64,000 nt of DNA from Bolinopsis microptera (GCF_026151205.1 NC_087079.1:9040635-9104634); one strand, 5' to 3'; shown: positions 1 through 13,319, counted from the first letter of the stretch. Notes: generated from the sequence alone by a model not told the origin. A program made the numbers and translations.

Positions 1-353
1 TTCTTTTTATTAGTTATAAGGGCGTACAAGTTATGGTGAATTATCGAATTTATTATGTATTGATAAGACTGATATAATATGGAAATGAGTAAAGTTAGTT
101 TTCTCAAACATAATTATCCACCAAAATTTTTGAAGTATGGTGGTGAAGAGGGTAGCTAGTATTCTGACACAATATACAATTTAATTTGTGCTCCATGTTT
201 TTTTGGTCGTGTTAGGGCTATAGTTTAGTAACAAGACCTTGGGTTATTGTGGTTTAGATATGTCAGAATCGGGGTCATAGTGTTGGAACTCGGACAGACT
301 AGTTGGATTAGAGCTAGCATTAAGGTGTAAATTCTGTAGTGCTTGGCAACGTG

Positions 354-560
354 TTACAAGAAAACAAGAAATATATTATATATCTCGCAGTACCCGTCAA
401 TATCTAGATGATAATATCCAACAGGCTCCACAGGGATACAGTCCAGCTGCTCCTCCGTATCATACAAGTAGCTCTCAGAGTCAGTACCGAACAAACTGTC
501 TACATCGTACAGGGTAATGTCATTCAGTGAGAAACACCGTCTTTCTATCAGCATCGGCAC
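354..560 (-). CDS. possible terminal exon, unknown protein
   Basis: On the minus strand an open frame runs from a possible splice acceptor (TTCCAG, AG at 562-561) to a TAA stop at 354-356. The peptide is acidic and has non-repetitive, protein-like composition (for example SLNDITLYDVDSLFG and EEQLDCIPVEPVGYY), unlike the repeat-derived frames elsewhere. There is no ATG-led upstream exon that I can see and no family I recognise. It could equally be a chance frame; transcript evidence would settle it. Confidence 0.25.
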   Translation of the reverse strand: MPMLIERRCFSLNDITLYDVDSLFGTDSESYLYDTEEQLDCIPVEPVGYYHLDIDGYCEIYNIFLVFL

Positions 561-1632
561 CTGGAACTGTTCTGGAACCTTCTGTAGCTCTTTTAAAACC
601 TTCCGTGGTTATTCTGGAATTTTCTGTAGTCCTTTTAATGGTTTCTAGGAATGTTCTTCTGCTGCCAGATAGTTATTTGAATAGTTTGGCCGGTGTAGAG
701 ATTAAACTTTGAGTAGACGATGTTATATCAGGTTAGGAGGAGGATGTAAGACATTTCCTTGTACAAGTGAGATCGAGATATTATCTGGGTAAAGTGGGTG
801 CCATCTTCTGTGTGTGCGGGGCGGCTACTAGGGAGTATTAATTTGCACATGTTTCTTTAATTAGTGAAATATTTACAATTCTGAAAATTCTAACTTGTAA
901 TTAGCTGATAAATACTGAATAAATGAAAAGAGTCTCGCAAAATTTATAAATGAAGGTTTTTATTTAAGACACAGTGCACATCAATCAATCTAATACTGGA
1001 TCATTTAAACTATTTAAACATCGGACAAGCTAATCGCACATCAGAAAGCACCGGAATACGGTTTTCTAACAAACAAAAAAAAGCAGAAATACGGAGAAAA
1101 CAAAATCTTGAAATATGATTTAAGCAACAAAGCAGGGTTAATTTTGTAATTACTAAATTGCAACCTACACATCTACCACCAGTAACAACAAACGTGCCCA
1201 ACTGACTACTTGGCGGACGTGATTACCGCTAGAATAACAGTATTTCTACTGAGAGGAAGTGTGTTGTAGTGACGTGGTATAGTGTATAAAATACACCGGA
1301 GATAATCTACCCAGTAATATTTACGGGAGCTTAATAGGAACTTTGTGATAAACTTGGAGCCTAGTGGCTCGTGCACCTGTATACGCGTGCAATGCAGCTG
1401 ATTAATAATTAGGACAATTGATTGCTAATTAGCGGAAATGATTGGATAATTGGTAACACACTTAGCTTCTAATTACAAATATTTGGCTGGACAGTTAATC
1501 CGCCATTTCACTAAAATTGTATTGTCGTCATTTTTATCATTAAAATGCGGTACAAGCTGTTATTATTGATGTTACCAGCTGCCAGGAACCGCACCCAACC
1601 CAAGCAAAATAAAGAACCATTGAACGTAGTAT

Positions 1633-1729
1633 TAAACAAGAAAATATACGCTACTGAAACAAGAAAATATATGCTATTGAAACAAGAAAATATACGTTAT
1701 TTAAACAAGAAAATATATGCTATTTAAAC
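1633..1729. repeat. 23-bp tandem repeat, about 4 copies
   Basis: Unit approximately AAACAAGAAAATATACGCTA plus three bases, repeated about four times with small changes (CTACTG, CTATTG, TTATTT, CTATTT endings). The 60-residue frame crossing it is produced by the repeat. Confidence 0.8.
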
Positions 1730-2179
1730 ATGATGTCAGGTGAAGAGAGACACAATCAAATCGAGTCAAATTGCTTGAGAATGCAGGAAACGCTAAAACG
1801 AGACCATTGATTTAACTTGAAACAATTATTCATGCTCCGTCAGAATACTTTAAAGTCTGAGTAAGATTCAGAAACATGAAGGATGTCAGATGAACGGTTA
1901 ACGCGGCATTTAACGTGACTACGTTTGGTTATATTATATTACATTATATATATAATATTATACAAGTGTAATTGTTGCAAGCACTAGAGGTCAGGGAGCA
2001 GGTCCCCCCTTTGAGAGCCTGTCATGCAGGGACATTGACAGTCTCGCAGTGTAGCGCAGTTCATGTCTTCTGGGGGAGCTGGGTGACGGGAATTGTGAGC
2101 GCCATTGTCAGGGTCGGAAACATTGCACGTGACTTGAACTCAACTACCACGTGACTCAAAATGAACAAACACAACTTGG

Positions 2180-2285
2180 AATAGTAGCTGGTATGGTAGC
2201 TAGTTAAGTAGCTGGCATGGTAGCTGCTTAAGTAGCTGGTACGGTAGGTGGCATGGTAGCTGGTATTGTAACTGGTATAAGGCTA
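2180..2285. repeat. degenerate GTAGCTGGTATG tandem repeat
   Basis: Imperfect 11-13 bp units such as GTAGCTGGTATG, GTAGCTAGTTAA and GTAGCTGGCATG follow one another for about 100 bp. Simple minisatellite; no function inferred. Confidence 0.7.
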
Positions 2286-5200
2286 GTTGAATGATCACAA
2301 ATTGTTGTCCATCTCAAAATAACACTGTCAGCCCTACTAAACATCAGCAAATCCAATTTTGGCAACTGAACATGGGTTTAACCCGAGAAATACAATTATA
2401 AGCAAATCACCAGGCGGCTGCAAGTGTCGACTAGTTGAGTGGTACTTGTCAAGTTGTCAACATGCCCCAGTTTATTCTATGTAGGGACTCTTATAATTTA
2501 TTAAGAAAATAGGATCTGATAGTTCACAAATTATGTCTAATCTTATAGGCTGACGCTTAGCTTGATTAGAATGTGTCTTATTTATTATTGAGCTCAAAAC
2601 GAACGTGACTATTAGACACTTCACAAACGATGTGACATTGGTCACAAAACACAATGTCACAAAACGATGTGACATCTGTCACAAAAGCTATGAGAAAAAC
2701 TGAACAATAAGACGGATTACAATGGTAAGTTATAAAGGTTCACAAAATAAATTACGACCGATCGCAAATGGACGGCTTAGGACGGCGTAGTCCAACTTTA
2801 GAGTTTATAATGTTAAACTTATGTTCAACTTGGATATTTGAATAACGTAATGTGAAATATGACTTGTAGGAATAAAAGAACTTAGGTCAGCACAGCAATC
2901 AACAGCCGGGTGTTGATAAGTCTACATTTAGTATTCACCAAGAATATGCTGATGATAAAAGGGGTGACTAAGGGGTGCCAAGAACGATTACAAGAAGAGA
3001 CGATAAGCCGTGGCGTGCGGTAAACTCTAAAATATGAGATAAAGTAAACACCGTAACATTTAAAAAAGATTTAAGTTGATTTGAGCAGGTGCTGCGTGAA
3101 TATAAAAATAAACACATGACATAATATCGAATAACACTGGTTAGTGGTTACTGGTTAGGAGGGAGAGATTGTACTGAATATTGAGGAGGAGATTGTACTG
3201 AAGGAGGAGGAGGAGATTGTACTGAAAACAGAGGCGCAAGGTGATATAATATTGTGATTTATACTCAGTATTATAGTAATGGGGGTGGTCTAATAAAAGA
3301 GAAATTTAACACCAACATCCGTCAGAAGGTATTACAAATAGTATCCTTCTTTTTGCCGGGGTGTATTTTAACACTACTCCTACGGTATTTCAGGTCAAAT
3401 TACAGGACAATTTATTTTATAGACAGGTGAAAACAGAGGGTGGTGATTTAAGGTATTTTAAGGTATGTTAAGGTATGTTGAGGTATTTGGCACGTACGTC
3501 TTGAGGAAGCCAATCAGTGGAATTATGAGATCATAGAAAAATAAATTATATAGTAAAAATAACGAGTTACAACCATGGAAATGAGCGTTATTTAACGATT
3601 ATACACGATCAAGTTAGTGATTATAACAGATAATTACGGAGTAGGAGATACTGTCAGCACGCCGTGACAATCTCCAGTGAAATTTATCAAAATTAAACGG
3701 GGGGATCACGTTCATTGTGGACAAAAATAGACAGAAAATCAGGACCCCCCTTCAATTGTACCTCGTGTAACAAGGATCACAAAGTTATATTACTATCGGT
3801 GGTGAGGTGGTGACTATCACTATTTCCTTTAACTATGATTTGCAACCCAGCAGTGGTAACTTGTTAATCAGCATTAGAGCAGGTGTGTCTGATCTGGTGA
3901 CTTGTACGGAGGAGTGGAAGTGTCAGTGATATTTACCTTATCGCTCATACGTTGAACTGATAATAAAACGCCGCTACATTATAGCGATATTATAGCGATC
4001 AACCAAGATAAGACTGGTTGGACACATAAAAAGCTGTAGCGAATATGGTATGGGAGTGAGAATGTCGTCTAATTCACAAGGTTGATGTTTACTGGAGTAT
4101 TTTCTAGCTGGTAAACGGTTGAAGGGTGTCGAGGTGACGAGGTGGTCTGATATACTGAACTTGTCGGGAATGGTAATATAGCAGAGAACTTCTCTCTCCT
4201 TATATAGATGTACAGAAGATTATATTCTCGACACTATAGATTGGATATGACTATTGATATGATTGAAATTTTACAAAGAACGGGCCGTGTATTTCTACTG
4301 TATGGGGTCGAGGAACGCGCGATGGCATTTCCAATTAGATATATCGGATCGTAGGTAACAGCTGATCAGTGGATGGTTTTTTCAAGCAAGAATAAGCTGG
4401 ATATTTCTTTGTAGACAGAAAAATACAATAGACATGCAAAAATGGGGGTGAAGGGGAAGTTGGGGAGGGGGGAGGTTGGGGGTTTAAATAATCTTGACTC
4501 ACCAAATAGCAGAACAGCAAGTAGACAGCAGTTTGATAATAGGCATATTGTCAGGTATCACACATCTCACTTCTCACACACACTCACACAGTCACACACT
4601 CACACTGTCACACGCTCACTAGTACTTAGTTGGTGTCCTCATTGTCACTCCGCTAAACCGGGGATTTTCCTCATCATTTCAACCTTAATTTCTAGGTCTT
4701 TTACAGGAGATCTTTAGTTAACGTAAGCGATATGTTTAAGGAAATGACAACTGTTTTAAATTTCATTAAGACTAGAAATTTAAATTTCGTCTTCAATGGA
4801 GACAAGAATATTATGTATGGTACTTAATATGGACTGTTCATTTCAACAAAATAGAATAACGGCAACTCGTTCGAACTGTTCCAATCGTTACTATCTGAAG
4901 ATCCCCAAAATGTTCATTAGCAAAGTTCATATTTAATTATAGCCGACAAAGTAACATGTTCGTCTTATAGCGATAAACAGAAGTTCAAAAATGATGTGGT
5001 TATGAGTGTTACATCACGCAATTTGGTGGGCAAAGTAGGGTGACAATTGACGAACAGAGCAATTAACAATTTGGACAACATTTAATATTGAGAAGTTTTT
5101 TCGTTTGGAATTGGCTACAACGGTAGATAATATGATGTGTCAGCAATATGCAATGTCAATATTTAATCCAGCATTAAATGGGACAATTTAATTGTACAAT

Positions 5201-6282
5201 TTTCAATTGCTACCTAATTACAAAACGGCACTATGACATTAAATAACTATTAACTAATTAAATAACTATTAAATCTATTTAAGACCGTTGCTTATCCAGA
5301 GAGATATAGTCAGGAACAAACGCACAATGAATGGGGGACTAGGTGGTAACATTAGACATATTATCAAGGGGCGGCTTACTTTTACACAGGGTATGACAGC
5401 CGTTATTTATTAGCGCCTTTATGTCTAGCATCCGGGACCGGGTGATCAACATATATGCGGAATATTCAGCCCAGCTGATCGCTTGTTCCGCAATTAATGC
5501 ACGTGATGTTTTACAAATCAGGCTTTTGTTTAAGCACACGGAAAACGCACCCAAATTTCCAGAAATAGCGATTATTGGAAATTTTCACAAAATTAATTAC
5601 CTCGAGCAAACGATCACATACGAACAGTATGTGAGTTTATGGATATATTATTATAAACACTGATAAGCACTGGTTCTAACTTCTAAGCATGTCGGCACAA
5701 AAATATGGGATTTTCTACGAAAATCAAACAATTATAGTTCAGCGAACAAGCCTGGGTTTGGCTAACAGCGATATGAAACAGTGAAAATGTCACATTAGAA
5801 GACAGAAGCTTTGCAGTAGTTTTGGCACATGTTTAATATGGTTAACACCTGATAGTGAGATAAAGTTGTAAATGGTTCATTTTGGCATGTAGTTTTAGAT
5901 ATTATTTTAGTATTTGATCACTGAATTCAACACTTCAAATAGGAAACATAATTGTTATCATAAATTAATCTTAAAAGCTATAATCAATACATTAAGGATG
6001 AGTACAATGAGTAACAGTAACTATCAATGATCTGCCAGGGTATATAATTCGAAGTAAAAATAGCAGAACTATTTTGACATGATCACAGCTGATTATTGTC
6101 GTTGATCGATAGGACGATACTAACATAGCAGGAAGTAAGCCACAGAACCATGAGACGAACAGTGATTTATTGTGCTGTACGTGGTTCTGCACATTCTCCA
6201 AAATAAGCCTACTTCTACTACGGAAGTTATACATAAATTAGGCACTTTCATGTTAATTTTTCAAGCATCATAATGCAAAACA

Positions 6283-6405
6283 TTGACCTCTTATTTCTAA
6301 AGTTTCTTAATTCTATCATGGGGTATTGGAATGAGATAAATATCCAGTGGAGACTGGAGATAGAAGTCCCAAGGTTCGGCTACAGGACTGAAAACAGAGT
6401 TATAC
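6283..6405. repeat. dispersed repeat, copy 1 (second copy 8584-8700)
   Basis: The stretch starting TTGACCTCTTATTTCTAAAG and continuing through GGTATTGGAATGAGATAAA, AAGGTTCGGCTACAGGACTG and AAAACAGAG recurs nearly unchanged at 8584-8700 in the same orientation. The copies differ by small indels (GGCCCATG added in copy 2, GGAGACTGGAGA shortened). It is a fragment of some interspersed repeat whose ends I could not define. Confidence 0.75.
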
Positions 6406-7811
6406 ATGAATTAGGCACTTTTATGTTTTCATCATAATGCAAAACATTGTTATAAATTATAAAATGCCCATATTTAAATGAGATCTCTTCTTTGACCGAG
6501 TTTTTGAGCGGTATTTAAAGCTTATTGCTTTCAATATCAAAAGCCAATCTGGGTAGTGTTTGCGCGGCTTCTTCTTCATTTCTTGGAAATGTAAATACAG
6601 AATTGTGCGGTAGACATTACAGAATGTACAGTTACATTACATGTGACCAATGGAGAAGGTTGAGAAATCCGTGAATAGCTGACGAAGTTAACCCATTTAA
6701 ATTCAGTTGTTTACATCATCAACTCTGAACTGACCGCTGCAATATATTACACCAAGGAGTTACATTGCCATGTAGTTCAATTCACATTTCATAGTTTGAT
6801 CATATCATGAAACCCTTAACGTACAAATCCAATCACTTACCAAAATTCACGTACTTCACTCGCATTGTTCATTCACGTACCAAATCTTATAATTCTGCTC
6901 ACGTGCGCGCAGAATATTATACAATTTTCCCACGCGCGCGTTTTATGCGCGGAAAGTATTACACATCTTTGACATCGCGCGATACGCAAAGTTTAGTTGG
7001 ATTTCGTTTAACAGTAGATGTTTTCTTCTCAAAACTGTAAAAATGTCGCTTTTCAAAACTATGATTATGCGGACAAATTTGATTCTAAATATTACAAAAA
7101 AGTAGGTGCGTGCGCGAGTTTACGTAGATAATCAATACTGTCTGGAGTAGTGAAGTCAATCAAGATGTCGATTATTATTATGGACAGGGGCGAGTTATTT
7201 TATTATTATTTTTATTATCTTGACAGTTGCTGTTGCAATGTAACTTGAGATTTGAAATTTATATTCCTTTATTCCTTGTATTCCTTGTATATATTTTAGC
7301 AGACACAAAAAAAGTTCGACTCAAACCTTATCAAATGGTTTTAATTTTATTGAGTCGGTATATGGTTCTGTGAAATCTGGTTCATTTATTTCCGGTGGAT
7401 TGGTCTTTCTATACAGTATTTAACTGGTTTCATGGTACACCGTAGTTATTAACTGAAAGTGATGAATCTATAAGGAATGAAGTTCCGAGCCAATTTCTTC
7501 ATTTAAAGTTTGAAAAAGTGACCTCTTCAACTGTAGAAAGTGACTTATTAATCCTAGCAGGTAATTAACTCTGGATCCTCATCACATTGATTCCATTCTA
7601 AATTCTAGCCATAAACAAAACAAACATTACCAGATAACTCCGTTTACCATTTGACATGTTCCAGTGCGAACGAGGCCTTCCCCGGACAAATCCTTGAAGG
7701 CAATCCTTCCCTAGCTAAAGTTCGAACAGTATAATTTATCTGATGAAGTGTATTACTAAGGTGCTCTGCTGATAATTGTAGTAAAGCAATTAATAAATGC
7801 CAAAAAAATGA

Positions 7812-7886
7812 CCTCCGCCGAGGCTCGATCCGGGGTGTTCTTCTTGGAAACGGCGACTAGACCGCCGAGCTACGAAAGGCTCAGCA
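7812..7886 (-). repeat. tRNA-derived SINE remnant (tRNA-like head)
   Basis: Read on the minus strand, the segment has an A-box-like TAGCTCGGCGGTCTAGTCG and, about 40 bases on, a B-box-like GGATCGAGCC. This is the spacing of an internal RNA polymerase III promoter. The acceptor-stem halves (GCCTTTC and CGGAGGT) do not pair, so it is not a functional tRNA gene. A SINE head is the best reading; a decayed tRNA pseudogene is the alternative. Confidence 0.45.
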
Positions 7887-8583
7887 GATTTACAATATGT
7901 AACAATTTAAAGTTCATAAAAATACGCGCACGCACGTAACTTTTCGTTATTTATGGATCCAAATAATAGCGACATTTTTACAATTCTGAGAAATAAACCT
8001 CGCGCGACATAAAGCGACATTTTTACAATTTCGTTTACAATTTTGCTAGAACACCTCCTCTCGTTTAAACCGAAAGAAAGTTCACATTTTGTTTCAATTG
8101 GGTGTCCTAACTGAAAACCAAAAGCATATAAAACACAATCGCTATTGTTAATTGACGAACACCTTTATTTTGGTATTTACAGATATCATGATACTCATTT
8201 ATTTGAATTGATGTCTTAATGAAGTTGCGAAGGAACCTCATGGGTGATGGAACAAAGAAACATTGATAAATTCTTGACATTCCCTCCAATGAAACATAAG
8301 AATGGCAAACAGCCAAGTAGTCGACATAAGAGACTAGACACTCGGTTAACTTGACCGGGTTAAGTCTTTAAATATCAAATATTTCTTTCGCAACATTTGT
8401 ATTATATTACTGGTTACCACTACAAACACGTACTTCAAATATGAATCTAAACCGCGCCGTTGCGATGTTATTGATATAGTCTCTTATTTCAAAACCAAAC
8501 CATTGACTCAGAAAGCAGTACATTGAGATTACTTGAAAAATAAAATAGAACAACTGAGCGAATGAATCGATTAAGAATTCATT

Positions 8584-8700
8584 GTTGACCTCTTATTTCT
8601 AAAGTTTCTTAATTCTATCATGGCCCATGGGGTATTGGAATGAGATAAACATCCAGTGGAAATAGAAGCCCAAAGGTTCGGCTACAGGACTGAAAACAGA
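8584..8700. repeat. dispersed repeat, copy 2 (first copy 6283-6405)
   Basis: Same sequence and orientation as 6283-6405, with an 8-base insertion after CTATCATGG and a short deletion in the GGAGACTGGAGA segment. It shows the repeat is mobile or segmentally duplicated over about 2.3 kb. Confidence 0.75.
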
Positions 8701-9552
8701 GAAAACACTACACTCCTAAAAAAATACGAACAGTCTTACTGGCAAGGGAAAAAGAAAATGGAAGAAATAAATATCAGTAATCGATGTGCGTTGTGGCTAC
8801 TCAACTTATAATTTGTGCAACGATGCGTAATTATTTACGGGATATAACAGACACTCACAAAACGAGAATATAGTTAGAGTCTTATTTGTGGGAGTAACCA
8901 AAACGGTTACAATAAAGCCATGGAGAAGGGAAGCGCTATGAGAAGGGATGCGCTATGTTTATAATGTAAAAGCATGTAACCCACATGAACATTCTGAATA
9001 TTAAATAAGTTAAGTAAATATTTTTGACGTCTGTTTATTGTTACTTGCAGCGACACATCAAATTATTCAAGCGTGGCTGGCTTCTTGAGAAAAAATAAGT
9101 AATTCTTGACGTTTTATAGGGGGGGGGGGGATCATGTTATTTTTTGTCCGTTTTTGTCCGTTTTTGTCCGTTAATTTTTGTCCGTTTTGAAAATATAGCT
9201 GCCAAACGGACAAAAACGGACAAAAACGGACAAAAATTGTAACTTTTGATTTAAATTTTCTCCACAATTTGTAACAGGCTATCTGCAGAAATGGGTAGCC
9301 CGGTTAATGACCATGGTCCTTTCTCAAACTTTTAATCTTCAATTAGGCACAAAGAATACCTAGTCTACACATTTTTTAATTACATAAAAAGGGATGAAAA
9401 GTTTTATTACTGGAGAGTAAAACTTTGTTAAACACAAAGATTCTTGAGCACATTTTGAGTCAGACTCAAATGCGCTTAAAAACATTTTAGTATATAACAA
9501 TAAATTATGTTAACAATAACACCAACAATAATTATAAATTGAACAAATTATT

Positions 9553-11862
9553 GAGAGATGAAAGAGAGGAAAAGGAGGAGGGGGGACTGAGGAGGGGGAC
9601 TGAGGAGGGAGAGGAGGGGGGCTGAGGAGGAGTGAGACTGAGAAGGAGAACTGAGGAGGAGGAATGAATAGGAGGAGGAGAAGAAGGACTCAAGAGAAGG
9701 AGGACCCAAGAGGAGGAGGACTTAGGAAAAGGCCCCATGAGGAGGACTGGGGAGGAGGAGGACCGATGAGGACTGATGAGGACTGATAAAGAGGACTAAG
9801 GACGAGGAGGAGGAGGAGGAGGAGGAGAAGGACTGAGGAGTGAGGAGGAGGACTGATGAGGAGAAGGAGGTGTATGAGGAGGATGAGGAGGAGAAAGGAG
9901 ATAAAGGATGAGGATAAGGAGGACTGAGGAGGAGGACTGGTGAAGAGGACTGATGAGGAGGAGGACTGAGAAGGGGAGGACTTAAGAGGACTGAGGAGGG
10001 GAGGACTTAGGAGGAAGAGGAGGATTGAGCAGGAGGAGGACTGAGGAGTAGAAGGAGGAAGAAGACTGAGGAGGATCAGGAGGACCCAGGAAGAGGAGGA
10101 AGAGGAGGAGGACTGAGGAGGAGAAGGAGGACCCAAGAGGAGGAACCAGGAAGAAGAGGAGGAGGAGGACTGAGAAGGAGGAGTGAGACTGAGAAGGAGA
10201 ACTGAGGAGGAGGAATGAATAGGAGGAGGAGGAGAAGAAGGACTCAAGAGGAGGACTGAGGAGGAGGAGGACTAAGGAGAAGGATGAGGAGGAGGACCCA
10301 AGAGGAGGAGGACCCAAGAGGAGGAGGACCCAGGAGGAGGACCCAGGAAAAGGCACCAAAAGGAGGACTGGGGAGGAGGAGGACTGATGAGGACTGATGA
10401 GGACTGATAAAGAGGACTAAGGACGAGGAGGAGGAGGAGTGAGGAGGAGAACTGATGAGGAGGAGGTGTACGAGGAGGATGAGGAGGAGAAAGGAGATGA
10501 AGGAAGGAGATGAAGGATGAGGATAAGGAGGACTGAGGAGGAGGACTGGTGAAGAGGACTGATGAGGAGGAGGACTGAGAATGGGAGGACTTAGGAGGAC
10601 TGAGGAGGGGAGGACTTAGGAGGAAGAGGAGGATTGAGGAGGAGGAGGACTGAGGAGTAGAAGGAGAAAGAAGACTGAGGAGGATCAGGAGGACCCAGGA
10701 AGAGGAGGAGGACTGAGGAGGAGAAGGAGGACCCAGGAGGAGGAACCAGGAAGAAGAGGAGGAGGAGGACTGAGAAGGAGGACTGAGAAGGAGAAGGAGG
10801 ACTGATGAGGAGGATGAGGATGAGGAGGAGGGTGACTGGGGAAAGGATTGAGGAGGAGGAAGACTGAGGAGGAGGAAGAGGAGAAGGACTGAGGAGGAGA
10901 AGGACTGAGGAGAAGGAAGAGGAGGAGGACTGAGGAGGAGGACCCAGGAGGAGGAGGACACAGGAAAAGGCCCCAGGAGGAGGAGGATGACTTGGGAGGA
11001 GGAGGACTGATGAGGACTGATGAGGAGGAGAAGTAAGTGGATGAAGAGGATGAGGAGGACTGAGGAGGAGGACTGGTGAGCAGAAGGAGGAGGACCCAGG
11101 AGGAGAAGGAGGAGGAGGAGGATAACTGAGGAGGAGGAGAAGGACTGAGGAGGAGAAGAGGGATCCAGGAGGAGAACCCAGGAGGAGGAGGAGGAGGACT
11201 GAGGAGGAGGACTAAGGAGAAGGAGGACTGATGAGGAGGATGAGGAGGAGGGTGACTGGGGAAAGGACTGAGAAGGACTGAGGAGGAGAATGCGGACTGA
11301 GGAGGAGGAACCAGGAAAAGGAGGAGGAGGACTGAAGAGGAGGACTGAGAAGGCGAAGGAGGACTGATGAGGAGGATGAGGATGAGGAGGAGGGTGGCTG
11401 GGGGAGGACTGAGGAGGAGGGTGACTGGGGGAGGACTGAGGAATATGAGGAAGACTGAGGAGGCGGAGGAAGAGGAGAAGGACTGAGGAGGAGAAGGACT
11501 GAGGAGGATGACTGAGGAGGAGGAGGACTGAGGAGGAGGAGGAGGACTGAGGAGGAGGAGGACTGAGGAGGAGGAGGACTGAGAAGGAGGAGGAGGAGGA
11601 GGAGGAGGAGGAGGAGGAGGAGGAGTGAATAGGAGGAGGAGGGGGACTGGGCAGGACTGAGGAGGAGGACTGAGGAAAAGGATGAGGAGGAGGACTGAGA
11701 AGGAGGACTGAGCTGAGGAGGAGAACTGAGGACTGAGGAGGAAGAGGAGGAGGATGAAGAGGAGGTGGACCCAAGAGGAGGAGGTCCCAGGAGGAGGACC
11801 CAGGAGGAGGACTCAGGAGGAGGAGGAGGATGACTGAGGAAGACTGAGGAGGAGGAGGAAGC
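9553..11862. repeat. purine-rich GAGGAGGACT minisatellite
   Basis: About 2.3 kb in which the plus strand is almost purely A and G, apart from the C and T of the recurring ACTGA or ACCCA. Units are variants of GAGGAGGACTGAGGAG and GAGGACCCAGGAGGAG, and blocks of several hundred bases recur as higher-order copies (around 9640-10250 and 10190-10800). The minus strand reads as long Ser/Leu/Pro-rich open frames of up to 530 codons. These follow from the composition and are not proteins. Confidence 0.9.
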
Positions 11863-11892
11863 ATCTAAATATTATTTCCATTTTTGTTATTT

Positions 11893-11965
11893 TTTGTCCG
11901 TTTTTGTCCGCTCTATTTTTTGTCCGTTTTGATAATATAGGGTTCCGAACGGAAAAAACGGATAA
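11893..11965. repeat. internal TGTCCG hairpin of element A
   Basis: TTTTTGTCCG repeats, a TTTTGATAATATAGGGTTCC loop, then the complementary CGGAAAAAACGG arm and GATCCCACC. This is a decayed copy of the right terminus found at 12668-12787, at 57870-57970 and at 63340-63422. It suggests that A is composite, built from two tandem modules. Confidence 0.65.
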
Positions 11966-11982
11966 AAAACAGGATCCCACCT

Positions 11983-12614
11983 GGAGGAGGAGGAGGAGGA
12001 GGAGGAGGAGGAGGAGGAGGAGAAGGATGACTGAGGAGGAGGACTGAGGAGGACTGAGAAGGAGGAGGACTGAGGAGTACTGAGGAGGATCGCTGAAGAG
12101 GATGGCTGAGGAGGATGGCTGAGGAGGATGACTGAGGAGGATGACTGAGAGGGAGGAGGAGGAGGACTGAGAAGGAGGAGGAGAAAGAGGACCCAGGAGG
12201 AGGACTCAGGAGAAAGAGGAGGAGGAGGACTCAGAAGGAGGAATGAGGAGGACTCAGAAGGAGGAATGAGAAGGAGGAGAACTGAGGAGGAGGAGGAGGA
12301 GGACTGAATAGGAGGAGGAGGGGGACTGGGGGAGGACTGAGGGGGAGGAGTACTGACGAAAAGGATGAGGAGGAGGACTGAGGAGAAGGACTGAGGACTG
12401 AGGAGGAAGAGGAGGAGGAGGACCCAGGAGGAGGAGGACTGAGGAGGATGATGAGGACTGCAGAGGAGGAGGACTGAGGAGGACTGAGGAGGACTGAAGA
12501 GGATGGCTGAGGAGGATGGCTGAGGAGGAGGAGGAGGAGAAGGTGGAAGAGGAGGAGGAGGAGGAGGAGGAGGAGGAGGAGGAGAAGGAGGAGGAGGAGG
12601 AGGAGGAGGAGGAG

Positions 12615-12640
<26 letters not shown>
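11983..12640. repeat. second GA-rich minisatellite block of element A
   Basis: Same purine-strand repeat as 9553-11862, including near-pure GGA runs at 11983-12022 and 12550-12640. It ends at the junction GGAAGCATCTAAATGTTATT that precedes the right terminal hairpin. Confidence 0.9.
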
Positions 12641-12646
<6 letters not shown>

Positions 12647-12793
12647 TAAATGTTATTTCAATTTTTGTTATTTTTTGTCCGTTTTTGTCCGTTTTTGTCC
12701 GTTTTTGTCCGCTTTATTTTTTGTCCGTTTTGAAAATACAGCTGCCAAACGGACAAAAACGGACAAAAAAACATGAGCCCCCCCCCCTTTATA

Positions 12794-13319
12794 GCGATGG
12801 TAAGAATTTAATCCTTGGTATTTTAATACAAGCTAACTTTTTTGTTTGGATCCGGATCTAATGAATGATTATTTTAGAAATAATTCTAAAATTTGAAAAT
12901 TGAAGTAAAAATATTTTACTTAGTTTAAAGTTTGTAAATAGACTTTGTAGACTAATTGATGACTTCATACCAAAGCAGTTAAATTGTAAATTAAAGATAG
13001 CTTTCAGTATTTTTGTGACAAATCTTTAGTCCTGCTTCTCATCACATTGTATGCTTTATCATTTGAGTATCGCAAAGTTATTATCTTGGACTTATTTCAT
13101 ACAATGTAATGTGGCAACTATTGTCTTAATAGTAATACAATTTTCGATTATCATAATACAAATTCATGTAATATCCTATAAAGGCTCATGCTAACCCAGC
13201 GCGGGTTTACTACTACATTTATATGAAACTATACGAGAAAATTAAAACAATAGCTGTTCCCATTCCCCAAGCTTCGCGATAAATCGAAGTTTTCGACTGT
13301 CTTTTTTGTTCTTATTTCA
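12794..13319. other. AT-rich spacer between elements A and C
   Basis: About 525 bases without a coding signal, tandem repeat or inverted repeat that I can see. Confidence 0.6.

Larger units (their letters stand above)
1..9112. other. AT-rich region without a confident gene
   Basis: No open frame here looks like a conserved protein. The only gene-like stretch is the doubtful exon at 354-560. Small tandem repeats occur at about 1633-1729, 2180-2285, 3160-3232 (GAGGAGATTGTACTGAA units) and 3440-3485 (TTAAGGTATG units), and a CACACT-rich patch at about 4565-4620. A dispersed repeat is present twice (6283-6405 and 8584-8700) and a tRNA-like SINE remnant lies at 7812-7886. The remainder looks like intergenic or intronic DNA. 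Confidence 0.6.
9119..12787. mobile_element. G-run/C-run hairpin element, type A (3.67 kb)
   Basis: The insertion begins with 12 G (9119-9130) and ends with 10 C (12778-12787). It is flanked by a 6-bp duplication TTTATA (9113-9118 and 12788-12793). Inside each end lies a stem-loop of TTTTTGTCCG tandem repeats and their complement. The loop, TTTTGAAAATA(T/C)AGCTGCC, has the same orientation at both ends (9142-9240 and 12668-12772). ATCATG follows the left G-run and ACATGAG(C) precedes the right C-run. The interior is GA-rich minisatellite (9553-11862, 11983-12640) with a third TGTCCG hairpin at 11893-11965, ending in a degraded GATCCCACC. No transposase is visible, so it is non-autonomous or of an unknown class. 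Confidence 0.7.

Noticed and set aside
10272-11864. Minus-strand open frame of 530 codons, rich in Ser, Leu and Pro
   Set aside because: It is the antisense of the GA minisatellite; all three minus frames are similarly open and show no domain or codon pattern. The same applies to frames at 9532-10359, 11887-12645, 14038-15895 and 62607-63407.
12516-12776. Plus-strand Glu-rich frame of 86 codons
   Set aside because: Direct translation of GAG/GAA repeats that runs into the TGTCCG terminal hairpin; no protein features.
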